From Alisma plantago-aquatica (lineage: Eukaryota; Streptophyta; Magnoliopsida; Alismatales; Alismataceae), in the NCBI GenBank assembly GCA_963693085.1, contig OY856411.1:1347277550-1347341549 (forward strand): DNA of 64,000 nucleotides. The letters are read 5' to 3'. A program made the translations under genes and the position numbers. Below the pieces are notes generated by a model. The model worked only from the letters and a program-made list of their open reading frames with translations. It searched no databases and had not been told where the DNA came from. How positions within the stretch are numbered: the first letter of the stretch is position 1; each line of letters opens with the position of its first letter. Shown here piece after piece: positions 25,257 through 36,553 of this stretch.

Positions 25257-25678
25257 TTATACTAGATTGAAGACGATATAATCATCATCATCACCATCGA
25301 TTAAAATCATCCTTGGCTTCTCCAAAACTCTTAGGGAGTTTTCTGATTGACACTCGAAAAGCGTAACTGGAAGAGAGAGTCGTGCCATCAAACATTCCAG
25401 TTGTGCCTCCAATCTTTTTCTAATAGCTACTCCATTAGATAATATCTCTCTGAAGGCCTCTAACACCTCATCTCTTTCTGGTGGGTAATAATCTGCATGA
25501 TAAGGATGTACGCCATAATTCCCATATTATTGCTAACATTGACTAGTGTTGCATGGTTTCTCATAATAATTTTATAAGTATTTGGATTGTAATTTTCATT
25601 ATATCCAAAATATGCCACCATGAAATGAGGGGACATGTTTGGAAACTCCTGTGATGTATGGTTGTCATAACCACACAA
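25257..25678 (-). pseudogene. Tat/Athila-type gag nucleocapsid remnant
   Basis: Two overlapping frames. 25678-25460 starts M-C-G-Y-D-N-H-T-S-Q-E-F-P and continues to Y-N-P-N-T-Y. In Tat/Athila gag the zinc-knuckle region reads C-G-G-x-H-x-x-x-x-C-P followed by Y-N-P-G-W-R-N-H-P-N-F, so the order and spacing fit, with the final Cys changed to Phe. The second frame (25466-25257), M-L-E-A-F-R-E-I-L, continues as a helical stretch (K-R-L-E-A-Q-L) ending in an acidic tail. The core gag fold that should lie between the PBS and this point is missing: only about 350 bases separate them. The product would have bound genomic RNA; it is now broken by frameshift. Confidence 0.5.
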
Positions 25679-26029
25679 TTGATATTATGAACTATAATGT
25701 GTTCACCACTGTATTTGAAAACATCCCTCTTTATGACGATATAAATTACAAAAAGGAATCTAAGATAGAAAGAAAAATTTAAACCAAAAAAAAATATAAA
25801 GAAATTAAGAAAATAACTGAAACAAGTTGAGAATTTAGAAAAAAACTAATAATTTACAAAACTAGTGATAAGAAATTATGAAATAAAAAATTATAAAATG
25901 TACTAGAAAGCGGTACTGCCAAATGGAAAATTGACAGAAGGAGTAGCACTTCCAGAATGGTACTTGGAAGGAAGAAAAGAGACAAAAAGTTTTGTTCAAA
26001 AATTTTTGGGGTTCAAAAAACAATCTGTT
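25679..26029 (-). other. Leader of the non-autonomous element
   Basis: AT-rich leader between the PBS and the gag remnant. No coding signal. Confidence 0.4.
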
Positions 26030-26048
26030 GTCCCCGACAGTGACACCA
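26030..26048 (-). promoter_or_regulatory. Primer binding site, decayed tRNA-Asp type
   Basis: The minus strand reads TGGTGTCACTGTCGGGGAC. The Athila/Tat consensus is TGGCGCCGTTGCCGGGGAC. Several differences are C-to-T or G-to-A changes at CpG or CHG positions. It lies three bases inside the LTR end ...TATCA, as is usual for this lineage. Confidence 0.75.
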
Positions 26049-26051
26049 TTT

Positions 26052-27163
26052 TGATACGTGTCATTTTGTGCACTAAAAACTAGAGTCTCAATCCTAGAGT
26101 TTAACCTTCCTAGTATATAAATAGTCGATCCACAGACAACATTATTAATATTGAAATCCCAACCCAAATCATTTTTGAACAAAAGATGTAGAAAGTAAAA
26201 ATTTAGAGTTTGATAATTGATTATACTAATAACAAGATAGTAAATTGCAATGAAATAAAAGTTATACCAAAAACAATTAATAAGAGTGTTATCCTAAGAA
26301 CAGTAAAGAGAGAATTATCTGTGGCCAAGATTAAATTGAAGGAAGTAAAGAAAACATTTGAACGAGTGATTGAAGAAACAAGTTTGAATCAAAGGGAAAG
26401 GATATCGAGACTATGAGCTTTACCACCACGACTGGGATGAAACAAGATCAATGTAATCCATATGATAAAACAAAGATAGAAGAGGGCATGTAAAAGTATT
26501 CGTAAATGTGGCTACCAATGACAAGCTGCTTGTAAACTCATTGGTCCTAAAATTCATAATTCCTAGCCTGATCATCCAATAAGGATCTTTCTGTGGTCAC
26601 ATCTAAATCCTTATGTGATTGGGTTGGTTGCTACAAGCATTGGGTTTCACGGACACATTCCCCAATACTAACATACGATAAATACAAGAGATAAATCGTT
26701 TAAATTGGAAATTATCCAAGACAAAAATCATCTACCAAATAGAATCATATAGGTGATCGATCTATGTTACATAATGCATGGGACTACTTCCCATGCTTCG
26801 ATATGAAAAACTACTCACAATCCATTAAAGGAAAAAGAAAATTGGAGGTAGAAAGAAACCAAGCCATAGACTAGAGGACAAAAGATCCCAAAAAATCTTT
26901 AGCGAGTGACAATTAAATGGCTATCTCCCTTAATTCCTTATTTCCAAAGCAGACCAAAAAATAAAGAACGAGAATCAGAGATCTAAGAAGAAAACTAATT
27001 TTTATCGAAGAACAGGAAGGTTACACAAGCAATAATTGAATGACAAGTGCTTCATAAAATTTTATGTACAAAAAGTTGGATCCCTTCTTTATGAAGTCCC
27101 CCCTCCTTTTATAGGGAGAAAGGAGGGGGAAAACCCCATAGGAATAGTTGGTAGTGGCTGTAA
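26052..27163 (-). repeat. 5' LTR of the non-autonomous element, truncated
   Basis: Starts TGATACGTGTCATTTTGTGC (plus strand) and aligns with the left LTR up to about GGTAGTGGCT near 27160, where similarity stops. The missing part is the U3 start in the element's own orientation. A TATA core is on the minus strand near 27108-27118 (CTATAAAAGG). Confidence 0.65.
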
Positions 27164-27582
27164 TGAACTGAAATCCATGTGTAATCCTTAGTTTAGCTTT
27201 TCCCAAGCTTTCCCTTTCATTTCTATCCTTGATGTTGAATTAGTGGAAATTATAATGGTTTGGTGTACAATTGTTCCCAATATTTTACTATAAAAGAGTG
27301 AAATCACCCCTTTATTAAAAATTTGAAGAATAAACCATCCTTCCCAAACATACTCAAAAGGTATGCGGAAATGGGTGCAAAATTTTCAAATCTTTATATA
27401 TATGGTATACAAAAGACCAAAGAGTATTGCAGCGGAATATAATTTCATGACAATAATCAATTTTATAAAATATTATAAAATTCCATCATATCTCCCATAT
27501 AGGGTTTATAACAAGAAAATGATCTAGATAGAGGGAAATTTGAACTACACCAACTTTGCCTCCAAGAAATGACTTCATGAGA

Positions 27583-27675
27583 TAGGTTCATGCTTAAATC
27601 CATGTACTCTTTATAGGTTCATGCTTAAATCCATGTACTCTTTATAGGTTCATGCTTAAATCCATGTACTCCTTA
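27583..27675. repeat. 31-bp tandem repeat, three copies
   Basis: The word AGGTTCATGCTTAAATCC starts at 27584, 27615 and 27646. The first two spacings are identical; the third unit differs at its end (TACTCC instead of TACTCT). Confidence 0.95.
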
Positions 27676-29321
27676 TCCTATTCCTAGGATGGTCCTCCAT
27701 GCTCCTATTACACAACTCTGATCTTAGGCCTTGCTCAACTCCTTGATCAAACCCTAGGTTGTCGGAAAAGCACCCAGCAAAAGAAAGAAGCAAGGTATGT
27801 GTCAGAGATAATGAACAAGGACAAAACATAAGAAAACATCATGGAAATAAAGGCTAAGATTTCATCAATAAGATGAAGATAGTCAGAAGTATGAGGCATA
27901 AATAAATAGATGTTTGCCATAATAAGAAAAATAATAAAAGGGTTGCATGCATGATTTTTATTGACTACCTAAACTATGTAGGGTTGAGGGACCTACCTAA
28001 CCTCAACCAATAGGTGAGGGAGGGTAACACATTTTGGTCACCTACAAATATTCTATATTGGGATGAGTAACACATTCCCTTGGGAAAATTTACACATGAC
28101 CTATCTATTGGTGGTTGTACAAAAGTACCACTACACTAGTTAAATAGTTTAATAAAATCAACATGCTAAGAACAATGGCAAGTTTAAGCATCAAGTAATT
28201 AAATACATGGCAGTGCGGTACAAGACCCAAAAAATAAAAAATAAAATTGATTTGAAGGCAAATATAGCAAAGTAATTATCAAAAGAGATATTAGGATTTC
28301 ATAAAAGCCTAATTGGGGAAACTAGGTTGGGTTTGCAATTACTCACAACTTAGGTGTAAGGAAAGAACATAGCTTTCTTAATGAGATACAATTACTTCTC
28401 TATCACTACTTTAATTGATTTAAAATCCCACTTTTCCTATTTTCAAGGTATAACCATGTATTAGGGTTTTACAAATGTGTAAAGGTAAGGAAACCCTAAC
28501 TTTTATACTTTGTGAACAGAACCTCAATTTAGTCTCTGAAATTTTCACCATTGATCTTATTAGGTTATCCTGATTAATAAAACATATAATTTTGTCTATT
28601 TTGGAGTTATGAGGTTAAAAGTGCATTTTTGGTGGTTTTTGTGTTAAAATCATTTTCTAGAAAACACCTTTCGACAAAACTCAAGACCAAACCTCAAAAG
28701 TACTTTTATCAGAAAGATCACATTTTCTGATTCCAAAACATATTTTCTTTTAATTTTTGGACAAACGAGGCAAAAGTTATGATTTTTACAAAGTTGCCCA
28801 ATCAGGTAATGCCACATAAGAAAAATAGGTGAGAGAGAGGGAGAGAGAGAGAAATATGAGTGGGGCCTCTGACTTGTCCCAATCAATAGTGGGCAAGTGA
28901 TACAGTCAATGGTCAACATTGCTCGTGATCAAGGAAACAAAACAATGGGCGAAAAGACGGTTTATGCCCTGGCAAAAAATGAAAATGAGTAAAGGAGAGA
29001 GCGGCAGAGAAGAGAAAGTGACGAGGGGATTTTCTCCCTCGCAGCTCACACCATGGATGGCGTTTGAGCACAGTAGCAAGACCTAAGAAATTGGGTGAAT
29101 TCAAGATTCTCGACTAAACTTAAAAATAAGAGAACAGAGAGAAAGAGAAGGCCAAACAAACTCACCTATACCAGCAATTTGGCTAAAGATGCACGGAAGA
29201 GGGAGTAGGAGGCATCGCAAGCCTAGAAAAGACCCGCTTGCCGACGGCAGCACCCACAGAGTACGAGGAAATTGGAAGAGGAGGAAGGTTTAGCAGAGGG
29301 TGATGAAGGTCTGGGTGCCCA

Positions 29322-29331
29322 TATTTATAGG
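29322..29331 (-). promoter_or_regulatory. TATA box of the minus-strand gypsy LTR
   Basis: The plus strand reads TATTTATAGG, giving CCTATAAATA on the minus strand. The inverted copy has CCTATAAAC near 31845. Confidence 0.6.
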
Positions 29332-31869
29332 TGTGAGTATGTATAGGGCCAACAGGGTAGGACTTTTGAGAAGCTCAAATACAGAAATTGGGTGTTTCTC
29401 AATTTTTTAGAGTTAGGGTGTGAGTAAGGCATGATTCAATGCGCCTGTGGATGGGGAATCCATAGCTAAGGAAATCTCGTGAAGTGATCAAGTACGCAGG
29501 GAGAAATTTGGATTTTACAAACCACACAGCTCGGAGGCCGATTTTCAAACTTGGTGAGAGGTAGAGGATAACTATCATCCATCCAATCAAAGATCTGATA
29601 GCCCAAAGAGACACACGCAATAACTATATATGCATGATAGATAATTACTCTCCCAAATCGAATTGAACTAAAGTTCTAATTAAATTAATTTCCTTTTTCT
29701 CTCTCTTCATTTTAGGGGGCGAACATTCTCCAAATTAAATGAAATTGACACCTAGCCTATTTTTGATATGATGAATCTGAATATGTAATTATTTATTCCT
29801 TTTGGAATCTTTTGATGTGTTAAATAAATAAAATCATATTTTTCTTTCTTGCTTTATTAATGGCTATAAGATTATCCAAATTTGATGAAACTTCACCCAT
29901 AAATCACATTAAGTGTTTTGGACACGAATTTGCCATCAATTTTACATTTTCAAGTTGTTTGTACATTTATTTAATATTTTGAAGGTTCTATGAACTTTCT
30001 CTCTCCTAACTTCACATGTATATTAACGATTATCTAAATTACATGAAAATTCACCCAATGGGTATTTTTAATGTTCAGATTACGAATCCAAAACTATTTT
30101 CCATGTTTTTGAGTCATTAATTATTTTATTTCATATTTTGAAGAAAATTCACCATTTCTTTTCAAAATAAAAGAGATATTATTATTATTCCCCCAAAATT
30201 ATGAAACTTAGCCTCCAAGCCAAACCAAAATCAAGAAAAATGAATCTCAACTTATACTTAACCAATTAGTCTTCCTTTTAAGAGTTTTAGCTCATTATCC
30301 AATATTACCAATATTTCCCATATTAATTAATTCAATATCATATTGACATATTTAAAACAATATTATTCATTACTTTTTCTCTTCCTTGCTCCATAAGGCT
30401 AAGGAATGATCTAGAACAAATTATTTTATCATTATCTCACATATGTGGTAAATTTTTGTATTATACCCTTATTAAAAACATTTACTGAGGTATTTGTGCA
30501 TAAACCCATATGTTGGCAATAATAATGAACAAATGTCCACCAAACCACTATTATTTCCACAAATTCAACATAAAGGCCAAATAGGATAGAAGAGCAAGGA
30601 ACAACTTAGAAAGAGGGTCAAAAAGAGAAAATGTCCAAGTTTCGGTATGTTACATTTACTTTATAAGGAGTTAAGTAAAATTACCTTAGTGAAAGTTTAC
30701 TAATGGGTTTTATTTGCAAAATGTCCACTTAAGAGGGATAAGGATAAAATAAGATCGATCTAGAAGTTTCTATGGCTTTTATGTTGGAAAAAAAAGAAAG
30801 CCCTAAAACTAAGATAATGTGATATTAAATGAATTAATTTTTCCTTTAAGTGAAAATAAGAGTAAATTGCCTAAAAATCATAAAAATGGAAATCAAAAGA
30901 TAATTCAAAGTCCAAATTAATTTTCATTGAGTACAAGTTTGTTTGAGTAGTAAGTTTCACAAATTTAGAAAATTAGTGAATAAAATTGTGTTAATTGAAT
31001 GGGAAAATAGGAGATAACTCAAAAATACAAAATAAAATCTTCAATAACCCCAAAAGTGACAATTGATGCCAAATTTGTGATCTACACATTAAAATATGGC
31101 TTTGGGTGAATTTTCACTCAATTTGGGGAATATATTATTAAACTGTGAAATCAGGAGTGAGAAAGTGTGTAGAACCTTCAAACTATTAAATAAATATACA
31201 ATCAACTCCAACATGTAAAATTAATGACAAATTCATATGCAAGGTACTTAATGTGACTTGTGGGTGAGGTTTCATCAAATTTGGAGAATCTTATAATCAT
31301 TAATGATGGAGGAAAGAGAAATTAGATTTGATTTATTTAACACATCAAAAGTTCTCAAAAGGAAAAACTAATTCCATACTTGTATTCCACATATAAAAAA
31401 TAGGTCATGTGTCAATTTTCAATTGATTTGAGTTTTGTTTGCACCTTCAATTGAGGAGAGAGAAAAGATTAACTAAAAATATGTGCCACTTTAGTCCGAT
31501 TAAGATTGGGAGTGCAATAAATGTGTCATGTGCATTATTCCTTTTTTTTATGCACTGATGGACAATCTAGATTGCTCACTCGCTTGATTAGATGGTTGGG
31601 AGCTCATCTCCTAGCTCGCGCCTAACAAGGAAAATAGATCAATTTCATTGAATCTTCGAATCCATATATCTCGATCTGTAGTCAACCTTTTTATGAGATT
31701 TTTTATCCCACACTTTTGTCATGTGATTTCACACTGATTGATCCATAAATTGTGGTGTTTTGTCAATGATTTGAGAAACACCCAATATTGGTCGCCGAGC
31801 TCTCTGATCTCCATGGTATTCAAACCCTAGAGCAAACCATACCTATAAACTTTTAATGTCCAATATTTT

Positions 31870-33460
31870 TACATTAAAATAGAAGACAAGCGGGCAACAA
31901 GTTGCGCCGCAAGTCATTTTTGGATGGTAAAACCAATCCTTTGAAACACTACATCCATGCACTTAGGAGCCATGACATTACTATTCATAAATTTTTGAAC
32001 CCTCTTCAGAAGCACCACAACTTATGGATCTAAGAATCGAAAAGTTTCAAATCCAAAAAGGGATAAAAGTGTGTTGGTTCTCAATACACGCTTTCTCATG
32101 CTTGACCACTTTGGATGAAGCAGATTTAAGGGTAGCAAGTCATGTTGTAAATGCTCCACTCTTCAATCCCACCAGTGGAGAAACTCCTGTCAAATCTACA
32201 CACGCATGTTTTCCTCCGACCTTCCAAAAATCAAAATATCATCGATCTAAGTGTGGATCTCCCCTTTTGTGGATCAGTTAATAAGTTCACAGGTGCCTCT
32301 TTATTAGCAGCAACACCTGCACGTTTGATTACATCAAATACAATGTCTCTAATAAGATCATGCCTATACTTAAAACCTAGAAGTTCCCTGCAATGAACTG
32401 CATGCTCCCCAAAAGTGTCCAAGCATGCCTTATGACAAACTGGACATATCTCATTGGCTGGAAATAAAGGAATCATGAGATGATATCTCAGGATACTATT
32501 GTACTCCACTGGTGACATGTGGAGACCAAGTCCATCAGTAGGAATAGCAAGGAGAAAATATTAAGCATGATCAACTTGAAGACACCCAAAAACTATCTTT
32601 TGTCTAACGCTCATGTCAAACTTAGCCTCCATGTCCTCAATTATTTTACTAAAAAGAGCACTCGCCAAAACATTTTGGGCCTTTGGGGGGACGATGTCTT
32701 TTCAAGAAAAACAATTGAGGACGAAGGAGGGAATTGTGACACGAAGGTGACCTAGAGCATAATCAAAATCAGAGTCCATATCGTGAACCTCACTATATCA
32801 CAAGATGTGAACTTGTAGCACCAAAGATTGGGCCTTAGATGCCACAAAAGCGTATGAGGAATCCTCAATTGCTGAATATTGTCCCAATCCAACAAGCTAA
32901 ACGGGCAATGAGGCCACCTCCATTGGAGGTCTCTAAAAAAGGGATCTACACAAACTATAATGTCTTTAATAGCCTCTTGTAAGCCTTTGTCAAACAATAT
33001 TTTTGCCTCCTCCATGTATGTAGGTTGACAAGTCCTCAAGAAAAATAAAAGTTTTACAATACCGAAACACGACACTTAACTAAGGTAGAAGATTCATCAA
33101 CTTCACACCCTTATAAGCCCTCTCCATAACCATACCCTCAATAAAATTTCTATCTCTACTAACATCTCCTCCAAGCAACTTCACCCCTAACAAAGGCCTT
33201 CTAATATCTGTCGGGATCAACCCTTTTTGAAGTTCCCTATCATCACATGTAGGCCAGAAAAGCTCAATTTTATGAATATTTAAAACCAGACCCAAATTTG
33301 TTCCACACTGCTGAATGATAGTCAGAACCTTGGCCACCTCCTCTGTGTCCCCAATGACTATTCCATCATCACGATACCAAACATGAAGAAGAAGCTTGTA
33401 GTTATTCCTGATATGATGGATATGTGGATGCAGTACAAGGGAAAAAAGAAGTGGGCCCAA
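31870..33460 (-). pseudogene. LINE-type reverse transcriptase and C-terminal zinc region, relic
   Basis: Read right to left. 33460-33080 contains G-P-L-L-F-S-L-V-L-H-P and W-Y-R-D-D-G-I-V-I-G-D-T, the RT active-site block with both Asp kept. It is followed by L-G-L-V-L-N-I, R-P-L-L-G-V-K-L-L-G-G and L-M-N-L-L-P. After a frameshift, 33075-32752 has F-L-R-T-C-Q-P-T-Y-M-E-E-A and F-F-R-D-L-Q-W-R. After another, 32518-32231 has C-P-V-C-H-K-A-C, F-G-E-H-A-V-H-C and F-K-Y-R-H-D-L. The tail near 32060-31880 reads L-L-K-R-V-Q-K-F-M. These blocks in this order occur in a widespread plant RT-like family. The 5' half (endonuclease, RT fingers) is missing. It sits inside the gypsy LTR, about 20 bases after its TATA box. 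Confidence 0.75.
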
Positions 33461-34708
33461 AAGATCACCCCCAATTCCTTTGTATCCTTTTACACAACTC
33501 TCCTCTTCCCTTGATTTCCCTATTGCTTGCTTTTTGGATGTCAGGAAGCTTGGATCAGACCTAAGTTTGCGGTGGATATTGCTTGCTTGTTCTCTACTCG
33601 ATCTCAGATCAAATTGTCTTCACCAACATGTTCATGGTTATCTACTCATTCTTTCTGTGTTCTCATTTTTGACTTCATTCGTGTGTAGCAAATTCACCTG
33701 AAACCAGCCTAAGCTGCTTGCATGCATGTCTTGCGAGCCGAGGAAGGGGACAATCCCCTGGTCAAATGATCAAATTGCCCCGAAATTTTTCCTTCTTTCC
33801 TCTCTGTTTCCTCACAAGGCTATTCCTGTCTTTTTGGTTCTTTATCTGCTCACGTTGACACAAGGATGAGTCAGTGTAGACCACTGACTTGGCCCTATGA
33901 TTGGGCCAATTCACACGGGCCACCTCTCTCTCACTCTCTCTTTGTCTCTCTGCAATGAATTTGTTGATGTGGTATTCTTAGATTGGTCAGAATAGGGAAA
34001 TCATATCTTTTTATTCCTTTGTCCAAAAATTAAAAGAAAATATGTTTTGGAATAATAAAAATGTAATATTTCTAATAAAAATACTTTTTAGGTTTGGTTT
34101 TGAGATTTGTTGAAAGGTGTATCCTAAAAATGAACTTAATACATAAAATCACTAGAAATGCACTTTTAACCTCATAACTCCAGGATAGACAAAATTATAT
34201 GTTTTCTTAATCAGGAGAACCTAATAAGATCAATGGTGAGGTTTTTAGAGTCTAAATTAAGATTTTGTTCAAAAAGTCTAAAAGTTAGGGTTTCCTTACC
34301 TTTATGCATATGTAAAACCCTAATACATGATTATACAATGAAAATAGGAAAAGTGGGCTTTGGACTCAATTAAAGTAGTGAAAGAGAAGCAATTGGATTT
34401 CATTAAGAAAGGTGTGCTTTCCTTACACCTAAGTTGGGAATAATTGCAAACCTTAACCTAGTTTCCCTAATGAGGCTTTTATGAAACCCTAATTCCTCTT
34501 TTGTTATTTACTTTGCTATATTTGCCTCAACAATTTTTCTACTAATTTCTTGGGTCTTGTACCCCACTGCCATGTTTCTAATATTTTATTCTTATACTTG
34601 CCATAGTTCTTAGCATGTGGATTTTATTAGACTATTTAACTAGTGTAGTGGTACTTTTGTACAACCACCCATAGATAGGGAACGTGTAAATTCGCCCAGG
34701 GGAATGTA

Positions 34709-34713
34709 TTCTC
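34709..34713. repeat. Target-site duplication, left
   Basis: TTCTC, identical to 43219-43223, directly outside the copia LTRs. Confidence 0.93.
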
Positions 34714-35448
34714 TGAAAAACACTAGAGGGGGGTGAATAGAGTTTTTAAATATTTTAACAATTATTTAACTCAAACAACCACAATTGAAAATGGAAGAAG
34801 GAGACAAGTGTTTAGAGTGGTTCCAACCTTAGCAAATACTAAGGTTGTCAGTCCACTACCTGGTTGCTTACCCAACCGGGATTTTGAAAGTATTAATTTT
34901 ATTACCTTCACAAGGATTTACACAAAATACAATAATTTCTTACACCCCTTGAACAACCTTCACTTAAAGTAGATGCACCAACCCGAGGTAGCCCTCTTGA
35001 AGTAACTCCAAGCTCCCCCTTGAAGTAGCCTTCCTCTTTAGAACTAACCTCCCGTTGCACCAGCCTTCTTGAAGTAGTTCAAGGTCCCCTTCTTCACCAA
35101 GAAGATCTTTCAACCTCTCCAATCCGCAGCCTCCAACCTAGGAGTAGCAAGGAGAGTACAAACAATAATAATGAACAAGAAGGAAAATGGAAATTACAAC
35201 TTATCCTTTGAAGCACAAGGCTTGATTTGCCTAGATCAAGTGTGTAGATCTCCTAACCAATGTGTATGGAATGTGATTGATGTGGATTAGGAGATGATAG
35301 CCTATAGGACACGAATTTTTAGCTAGGAGAGGAAGTATCCAATTGCCAATATGCTTAATTGCTCACAAACAGATTGCTCAAAGTAAATGTATGCTCAAAG
35401 ATTTCTCAAGTGTGTAATCAAGTGAGTTTAGGTGTCCTAAGGCATGTC

Positions 35449-35459
35449 CTATTTATAGG
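35449..35459 (-). promoter_or_regulatory. TATA box, 3' LTR
   Basis: The minus strand reads CCTATAAATAG. It lies 135 bases downstream of the palindromic array in the element's orientation. Confidence 0.7.
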
Positions 35460-35593
35460 AATGTCCTACAAGTGCTTAAGTACGTTCTAGACACTTTCTA
35501 GGGGTTTCTAAGTGCTTAACTAGCTGTTAGATATAAGTTAGCTGCTTTAACAACGGCTAATTAATTAATTCTGCAGTTGCTGTCAGAGACCAT

Positions 35594-35823
35594 CTCGGTC
35601 GAGAAATGGTCGACCGAGACACCTACTCGGTCAAGAGATTGTCGACCGACAGGCTCTCTGGATCAAGTGTATGCAACGTTTATCTCCAACTGCCAACTAC
35701 CTTGTCAGTTGTGTCTAACGGCTACTTGGGTCTTTCTCGATCAAGAATATTGTCGACCGAGAGTGTCTCGGTCGAGGATTTTGTCGACCGAGAGTGTCTC
35801 GGTCGAGGATTTTGTCGACCGAG
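35594..35823. repeat. U3 array of five TCGGTCGA/TCGACCGA inverted-repeat units
   Basis: Units at 35594-35618, 35626-35649, 35736-35761, 35767-35792 and 35798-35823. Each is a 9-base arm CTCGGTCGA, a 6-8 base spacer, and the arm TCGACCGAG. Units 2 and 3 carry arm substitutions. Units 4 and 5 are a perfect 31-bp tandem duplication absent from the other LTR. Confidence 0.93.
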
Positions 35824-36164
35824 ATGGACCATGTTTCAATGTTTCAAATGAAGACATTAAGTGTGTGTATGAGTGTGCATATGTGACACTATTGAAGGGG
35901 ATGACCTATCTAAATGTGGTGTTTATCTAGGTAAGATCTAACGCTTGATTTACATGAAGTCTAAGTACTTGTACATTATATATTTGTACAAGTTTACAAT
36001 TGATTACATTTCATGACATTTAAAATCATTCAAGCATATAGATTCCCTAGTGCTTTGTCATCCACCTTATTCCTGCAACACTCAAGTAGCACGTTAGATT
36101 AACCAGAATGAAATGTTTTTCATTATCAAAACAAAGGGATTTACAGATGTCCATTTAGCCAACA

Positions 36165-36180
36165 ATCTCCCCCTTTTTGA
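36165..36180 (-). promoter_or_regulatory. Polypurine tract of the copia element
   Basis: The minus strand reads TCAAAAAGGGGGAGAT directly before the 3' LTR start. It primes plus-strand DNA synthesis. Confidence 0.9.
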
Positions 36181-36553
36181 AGATGACAAACATTTCCTAA
36201 ATATAAAATAAGAAAGTATAAAAACATGTGAGTTTCATACCTGAAGATTATCTTTGTAAATTTCTTCTCTTGTTTATAAAATGTGTGCTTATTATTCCCC
36301 ATGAATTATGGAACATGAAATCCAATCCTTTAGGGAATATAGCAACTTTCAATGTAAAGCCAAGAGTTTATGAAACTCATTGATTGAATTTTACACAAAT
36401 ACTAAGTTTTATATTTATTTCTCCCCCTTTGTCATTTCAAAAAGATATCCGTTTAAGAATAAAACTCCCCCTTAATTAGATGTCCCAATAAATACCAAAT
36501 TCAATGACAAAGATGTCCATTAAAAGCCAAAATGATGAAAATAGACGACAGTG
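36181..36553 (-). other. Copia 3' untranslated interior
   Basis: 370 bases between the pol stop and the PPT. No env-like frame. A second purine-rich tract (plus strand CTCCCCCTTTG) is near 36421. Confidence 0.6.

Larger units (their letters stand above)
21385..27163 (-). mobile_element. Non-autonomous Athila/Tat-type LTR element with gag remnant, no pol
   Basis: Two related LTRs (21385-23008 and 26052-27163, the latter truncated) flank about 3 kb. On the minus strand the order is: 5' LTR, tRNA-Asp-type PBS, zinc-knuckle gag remnant, proline-rich frames, PPT, 3' LTR. No protease, RT, RNase H or integrase motif was seen. This matches the known class of terminal-repeat elements that keep only gag (TR-GAG/LARD type). 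It sits in the short gap just beyond the PPT of the LTR ending at 21298, so it is younger than that element. Confidence 0.6.
27164..30654 (-). repeat. Long gypsy (chromovirus-type) LTR, minus-strand copy
   Basis: On the minus strand it starts TGTAACATACCG (30654) and runs left. It is the inverted counterpart of the 5' LTR that begins at 30648 and ends at 43873. Matching blocks are 28640-28900 with 33840-34120, 28280-28600 with 34130-34520, and 27740-28160 with 34600-34713 plus 43219-43560. The TATA box is at 29322. Its 3' end is unclear because homology fades left of about 27700. No PBS or gag was found there, so it is a 3' LTR, a solo LTR or truncated. Confidence 0.7.
34714..36164 (-). repeat. 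3' LTR of the copia element (1451 bp)
   Basis: On the minus strand it starts TGTTGGCTAAATGGACATC and ends GTGTTTTTCA. It is 31 bp longer than the 5' LTR, exactly the length of one extra unit in the U3 array (35767-35797). Confidence 0.95.

Noticed and set aside
25862..26182. 106-codon frame (-)
   Set aside because: It spans the LTR end and the PBS, so it cannot be a separate gene.
28650..29104. 89- and 63-codon frames (-) as genes
   Set aside because: They lie within the long gypsy LTR downstream of its TATA box and have no motif; the inverted copy does not keep them open.
34733..34972. 79-codon frame repeated at 41818-42057
   Set aside because: Identical in both places because it lies in the two LTRs, on the strand opposite to the element's coding strand.
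35594..35823. CRISPR-like repeat array
   Set aside because: Plant DNA; units are adjacent or irregularly spaced, inside an LTR, with no unique spacers of constant length and no cas genes.
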